This document shows positions 59,423-64,000 of a stretch of DNA of 64,000 bases, piece by piece. Source of the DNA: Anthopleura xanthogrammica (lineage: Eukaryota > Cnidaria > Anthozoa > Actiniaria > Actiniidae); assembly GCA_964019055.1 (NCBI GenBank), contig OZ025207.1:17176230-17240229 (forward strand). Reading direction: 5' to 3'. The notes beneath the pieces are model-generated. The model saw only the letters and a program-made list of their open reading frames with translations. It had not been told where the DNA came from and made no database searches. The position numbers and the translations under genes are program-made. The first letter of the stretch is position 1, and each line of letters opens with the position of its first letter.

Positions 59423-62400
59423 CTATAAAATGAACAAAGGATGTGTTCGAGGATTTTAGAATGGTAAAAGAGGAAGGCAAATTCTGTTGCTTTAAGAAAA
59501 AGTAACAAGTTATCTGTTTACCTTTAGCAAATACTTTTTTTGTTCTGAAGGCAACGTAAGAATAATCACCATAAATCCTTGTCGTCTATAAGAAAAAAGT
59601 AAAATTCAAAATCAACAGAGAATTATTAAAATATAAAATAGTGCTATTTTTATACATACTGTAAGACAAGAAAGTATAAAGTACGCACCCCGTCGTATGA
59701 CTCTGTTGCAATCCTTACATACACCCTGTATGGTGTTTGTGGTTGAAGCGGCTCATTAATAAACCCATTTGGTCCTTGATTTAAAGTGAGCACACCAATG
59801 GTAATGTTGTTCTTGTGTAGAAAGGAATTGGTTACTTCAGCGGTAATGTAAGAATCGCCCTTGTACTTAGCACTTGTGGTGTAATTTACTATCTTAAATT
59901 CAAAGGGGGTTTCTTGAGTATTAAAGGATTGCAAACGCTCCTCATATGGTCTCCTTTCAACAGCGATTTGATAGATGCTATAAACAAAAGGTGTCAGATT
60001 AGTAATACTGATACATATTTCTGTCAAATATATTGTTGAGTATATAAAAGGTTTTTTGTTTTGATACATACGCTTGTAAGTCTGAAGGGACATTTCGGAA
60101 GCTGATTTTGGCAGTTGAATCAGTAATAGCATCGTTTCCGTCAATTTGGAAGTGAGGAGCACCAGCTGCAAAATTAAATCACTCGATAAGGTATCAAAAA
60201 CAACTGGCACAATTAAGTGGTGGATCTAATATTAACATTACCTTTCTTGCAAGTGACACTAAGCATGCTGTCATCATTACAACTTGCTTCTCCCCATTTT
60301 GGTTTGCATTCTTCAATGGATTTCTCAGTTCCTTTGCATTGAATGTTTCCAAGCCAGGAGATTTGACCGCTTGGTTTGGACGTTGAACGGTAGGATTCCA
60401 CATCAACATACCCGAGCATACGACATATGACCCGAGCAGTTTTCTTGCTGTTACCATCATTGCATAATGTTCCCCATTCGTCAGCATACGATACCTCTAC
60501 ACGTCCAGAATTCGCTGCACTTCCATCACTTGTTAAGCGCAATTTAATTTTTGGTGGTGGACCTGAATACACAAAGGAAAGATTTTAATCAAATATGTCA
60601 GATGCCTACCTTACCTGCAACTTTATTTTCATTACCTATATCAGGTTTGCAAATTACACCTGCGATGAAGTTTCCTGGACAAGTAGTCAGAGATTTGTCT
60701 CGGAAACACTCCCCTAAATCGGTTTCGTCGCCACGGCATTCAAATCCAGTAAGGAATTGTTTGTTGTTTGTGTTAACTGCATATTTCCTAATCGCCGCCA
60801 TTGCTCCTTTTAGATAATTGCTCATCTTGCAGATCACATCTGCATCTTTTTTGTCCCATTTATCACCACAAACAACATAGTCTTTACTGTTGTAACTTAT
60901 TTTCACTTGTCCAAATCTTTTATTCGGTCCAGCTGGTGCTATTGTCGGTTTCATTTTATCACCTGTTTAAAAAAACAAATATAAGGAATATTAGATCTGA
61001 ATATCCATTTAAGGCTATGCAAGCAAGAAAATGTCAATATATGTATATACCTTTTATAACTTTGGAGCATCCAACTGCAGCTACTCTGGATTGGTCAGGG
61101 CCAGCAATACCCCATTTGAAACCGCATTCATCTATTGAATTTTCACTTCCTAGACAATTAAGATTATCTATCAAAATGGGAAGTTTTTCATCATTTACAA
61201 CATGTCCTGCTGTTGATGCTTTTCCTGAGAGATTACTCCAGCAGGCAACATGAGCGTCTGCCAGATCCCAGTTGTTAGCCGACACAGCTCCCCAAATGCC
61301 ATAGTAATGGACTTGTACTTTGCTTATGTTTGTCCCAGGAACATTAACCAATCTCATACCAAAGTTTTGGTCATTGACTGTAGTGATAAAAGAAAACGCA
61401 ATCAATAATCAATAAGACATTAAAAATTAATCACTGCATTTAAAATATGATTAATCAAAGGATTTTGGCTAACTACCATCTTGTTCACATATCACTCCTG
61501 CATGGTGATCTTTAGGACATGAGTTGTTTACCCATCCCTCATGATTACACGTTTTCAGTGATGTGTCGCTATTGCTGCAGCGAACATTGGACATCCAGAT
61601 TTTGGTTGGTTTTCCTCCTCCTCCAAAATGGCTAATAGGTACTAAGGCTCGTTTAAGTCCCATCGTTAGGCAAGCGACGTCTGCATCCTCTTTGTTCCAA
61701 CCATTACCGCAAATTGAGCCCGGATCAGTGTCGTTTACCTTTAGCGTCAATCTGCCATAATATTTTCTTGATGGAACGTCAAACTCCACTGATAATTTAT
61801 CTGTTTAATAGAATTGATTATAAGTTATTGCTCTGAAGCTTATTCATACAAGGCTCAAAAGCAATTTCTTTAGTCTCTAACCTATATATCGACGGCAGAC
61901 CACTCCAGCATCCATGCTATGGTTACATGAAGTTGTCTTTTCTTGCCCATCACTAGCGCAGTGCTCAATATTTTTTTCATTTCCTTTGCATCGAAGCCCG
62001 GACATCCATATTGGACCAGTTCCTTCCTTAAATGACTTATATGCTGTAATTGCGCCATCAAAACCTTTCATGCGACATACTACATTAGCTTCACGCATAT
62101 CCCATCCCGAATTGCAAACCGTTCCCCATAGTTTGTGTCTTTGTACTTCAACTCTGCCTCTTGCATTGTCTGAGCCACCGTTTATACGGACGTTTCGAGG
62201 TAACGGTGTTGGTGTAACTGTAGGTGAAAATAAAATCGTTTGCATAAAGAATCTACTTAATTCTGTGATTATAAATCCATTAAACAAATAACAGAGCTTA
62301 CCTATAATTTTCGGGGTGCAAACAACTCCTGCATAATTGCCTTCTTCACATGCGTAAACCTGTTTGAGCTTCACACCTTTGCAGTCTTTCATTGAACTTT

Positions 62401-63927
62401 CATTTCCATAACAGTGATTTACCAGCTCAAAACTTACGTTACCAGTATGTTTACCCCAATGAGAAATAGTCAGGGCTTCGGTAAAGTTCAACATTCTGCA
62501 GATCACATGTGCGTCTTCTAGCTTTAAATCCTTCGCACATATATTTCCCCATCTCATATAATATTTAACAGTTAGGCGTCCAGAATAAGGAGCTGGCGAT
62601 TTTACATCCTCAAGACGGAATTCAACCTTTAGGGTTTCATTATCTAAAATGCAGATTTATAGAATTATCAAAAAAGAAAAAGAATGTTTTTGATTAGAAA
62701 TCACTTTCTTTGTTCATACCATTCTTGCAAACGATTCCAGCACGAAGCTTGCTATTTTTTGGACAATTCCTGTTTTCCCAGTTCCATGAAGTACTGCATT
62801 TTTCGATGGAATTTTCATCTCCTGTGCAAGCCATGTCTAAAAGCCATACTTCCTCTGTCCTTGAGTCTCCTGCTGGACTAGTGATTTCAGTAATATATGC
62901 AACATCGTCATATCCATTCATTCCACATATTACTCGTGCATCTTTCATATCAAAGCCATCGTAGCAAATGGATCTGTTAACACCATAGTAACTTATCTCT
63001 ATTCGTCCATCCGCCATCACTTTAGCAGAAAGGTTTGGTGGCCCTGAAGACAAAAGTACGCAAATATTTGCACTATTTTCAGGTTTTTGATTTATGGCTT
63101 GCTGATTTTGAAGCAAAAATGTACCAAACTTTGAGCCAAACTACAATTTTTACTGAAAATATTTTCTTACTGTATGAAAAATGAACACAAAAAACCTAGT
63201 TACCTCCTGGGAGACAGACTAATCCAACGTCATTACTGTGATCACAAGTAGATATTGAACCCCACACTGGATGATAACAATCGTCAAGAGACCTTTCACA
63301 TCCAACGCACGATATGTTTTGAAGCCAAATAGGACCAGTTCCCTTTTGAAACTTTTGGATTTTCAGGGCTCTTGGGAATCCAAGAATTCTACAAGCAACA
63401 TCAGAAGCATTGATATCCCAGCCCTTATCACATACTGTGCCCCATTGTGCCATTACTCTTATTTCAAGACGACCACTGTTATTACGAGCTCCACCAACAA
63501 GTCGCAAGTCAGTTGGTCCTGAAATGACTAAAAAATCACAAATTCCACCTTATACTTAGATGGCTATGGTTTACTTAAATTACGAAGATCACTAACATAT
63601 GATGCTTACCTGATTTACAAGAAACACCTGCCCTATTAGGACTGTTGCAAGCCTTATTTTCCCAGTTCCAAATAACGTTACATTCTTTTATAGAAGTTTC
63701 GGTTCCCTTGCATGTCATATTCAAAATCCATACTTCTCTTGCTTTCACATCTAGAGTGCGACTATCAATATACGTGACTTTATCTACATCGTCATATCCC
63801 TTCATTCTACAAATTACTCGTGCATCTTTGGCATCAAAGCCATCGGAGCAAATGGACTTGCTAATATTGTAATAGGTAATTTCCACTCTCTTGTTGGGCA
63901 TTAAGGAAACAGATAATTTTGATTCAC
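58891..63927 (-). CDS. Multi-SRCR, FN3-like type I membrane receptor (5' end outside window)
   Basis: Fifteen predicted exons (coding order): 63610-63927, 63204-63518, 62720-63043, 62302-62643, 61882-62217, 61477-61800, 61051-61377, 60615-60962, 60242-60562, 60072-60165, 59689-59977, 59522-59585, 59267-59422, 59017-59168, 58891-58947. Phases agree at every joint, giving about 1,254 residues visible. The first nine exons each encode one SRCR domain (signatures WGTVC...GWD, VACRxLGF, CxGxExSxxxC, AGVVC). A fibronectin-III-like region, one transmembrane helix and a tail of about 75 residues follow. Every SRCR exon is phase 1-1 and so can be duplicated as a unit. SRCR proteins are surface or secreted and bind ligands; the ligand here is unknown. 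The start codon and any further domains lie beyond 64000. Confidence 0.92.
59522..60165 (-). other. Fibronectin-III-like juxtamembrane region (three exons)
   Basis: Exons 60072-60165, 59689-59977 and 59522-59585 encode a region beginning APHFQIDG, with AKISFRNVPSDLQ, YQIAVERRPYEE, PYRVYVRIATESYDG and IYGDYSYVAFRTKK. The alternating strands and the 'YRVYVR..' strand resemble membrane-proximal FN3 modules of receptor tyrosine phosphatases. NIT and NYT sequons are present. The FN3 assignment is by resemblance and less certain than the SRCR calls. Confidence 0.65.
60242..63927 (-). other. Array of nine SRCR domain exons
   Basis: Most domains have six cysteines (group A number), yet each is encoded by a single exon, the usual layout of eight-cysteine group B domains. 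Domain 2 (63204-63518) has an extra cysteine (SCVGC). Domain 7 (61051-61377) lacks the first and fifth cysteines. Domains 1 and 3 (63610, 62720) share FDxKDARVIC and NWEN; domains 2 and 5 (63204, 61882) share GTGPIW. This suggests duplication of exon blocks. Introns between the domains are short, about 75-185 bp. Confidence 0.9.
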
Positions 63928-64000
63928 CTACAAAAACAAAAAATAATCTTCAAATATGTAAAGTTGTTATCAACGGAACTGTTTAGTTCCTAAAGGAAAA

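Noticed and set aside
60801..61253. 150-codon plus-strand ORF over the SRCR gene
   Set aside because: Antisense shadow of two SRCR exons and the intron between them.

Overview
The window is nuclear DNA from a multicellular animal: AT-rich, with genes split by GT-AG introns, long gene-free stretches, LINE and SINE remnants and many small inverted-repeat elements. A basal animal, most likely an anthozoan cnidarian (coral or sea anemone), is the best guess. The reasons are two genes of the short-chain collagen C4-like type, a tRNA-derived SINE of the kind seen in corals, and a multi-SRCR receptor. No species can be named from the sequence.

Region by region. 1-30.8 kb holds no gene I can identify with confidence. 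It carries foldback elements (618-1094, 6598-8108), minisatellites (4.0-4.8, 13.2-13.7, 14.5-14.8, 20.7-21.1, 22.4-24.2, 28.6-29.3 kb), a decayed LINE reverse-transcriptase fragment (25.35-25.82 kb), a nested pair of TIR elements (25.94-27.13 kb) and a SINE (27.53-27.78 kb). It also has weak hints of a plus-strand spliced transcript (3.3-9.7 kb) and three coding-like minus-strand fragments (11.0, 14.1, 19.0 kb). 30.9-42.2 kb is a tandem duplication of a six-exon minus-strand gene for a small secreted collagen-like protein, with matching exon structure in both copies. 44.1-48.2 kb is a plus-strand macrodomain (ADP-ribose-binding) gene. 49.4-51.9 kb is a two-exon minus-strand NAD-dependent epimerase-like gene whose product has a signal peptide and a C-terminal HNEL, so it is probably a soluble ER-lumen enzyme. 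52-58.8 kb is gene-free and rich in foldback elements. 58.9-64 kb is the 3' part of a large minus-strand gene for a type I membrane receptor: at least nine SRCR domains (one exon each), a fibronectin-III-like juxtamembrane region, one transmembrane helix and a short tail with four tyrosine clusters. Its 5' end lies beyond the window.

The genes do not form a pathway or an operon. The collagen-like proteins are secreted matrix or mucus-type products, the SRCR protein is a surface receptor or scavenger type, the macrodomain protein probably acts in ADP-ribose signalling, and the epimerase-like protein probably acts on nucleotide-sugars or related substrates in the secretory pathway. All exon boundaries were placed by eye from splice consensus and reading-phase continuity, so they are models without transcript support.
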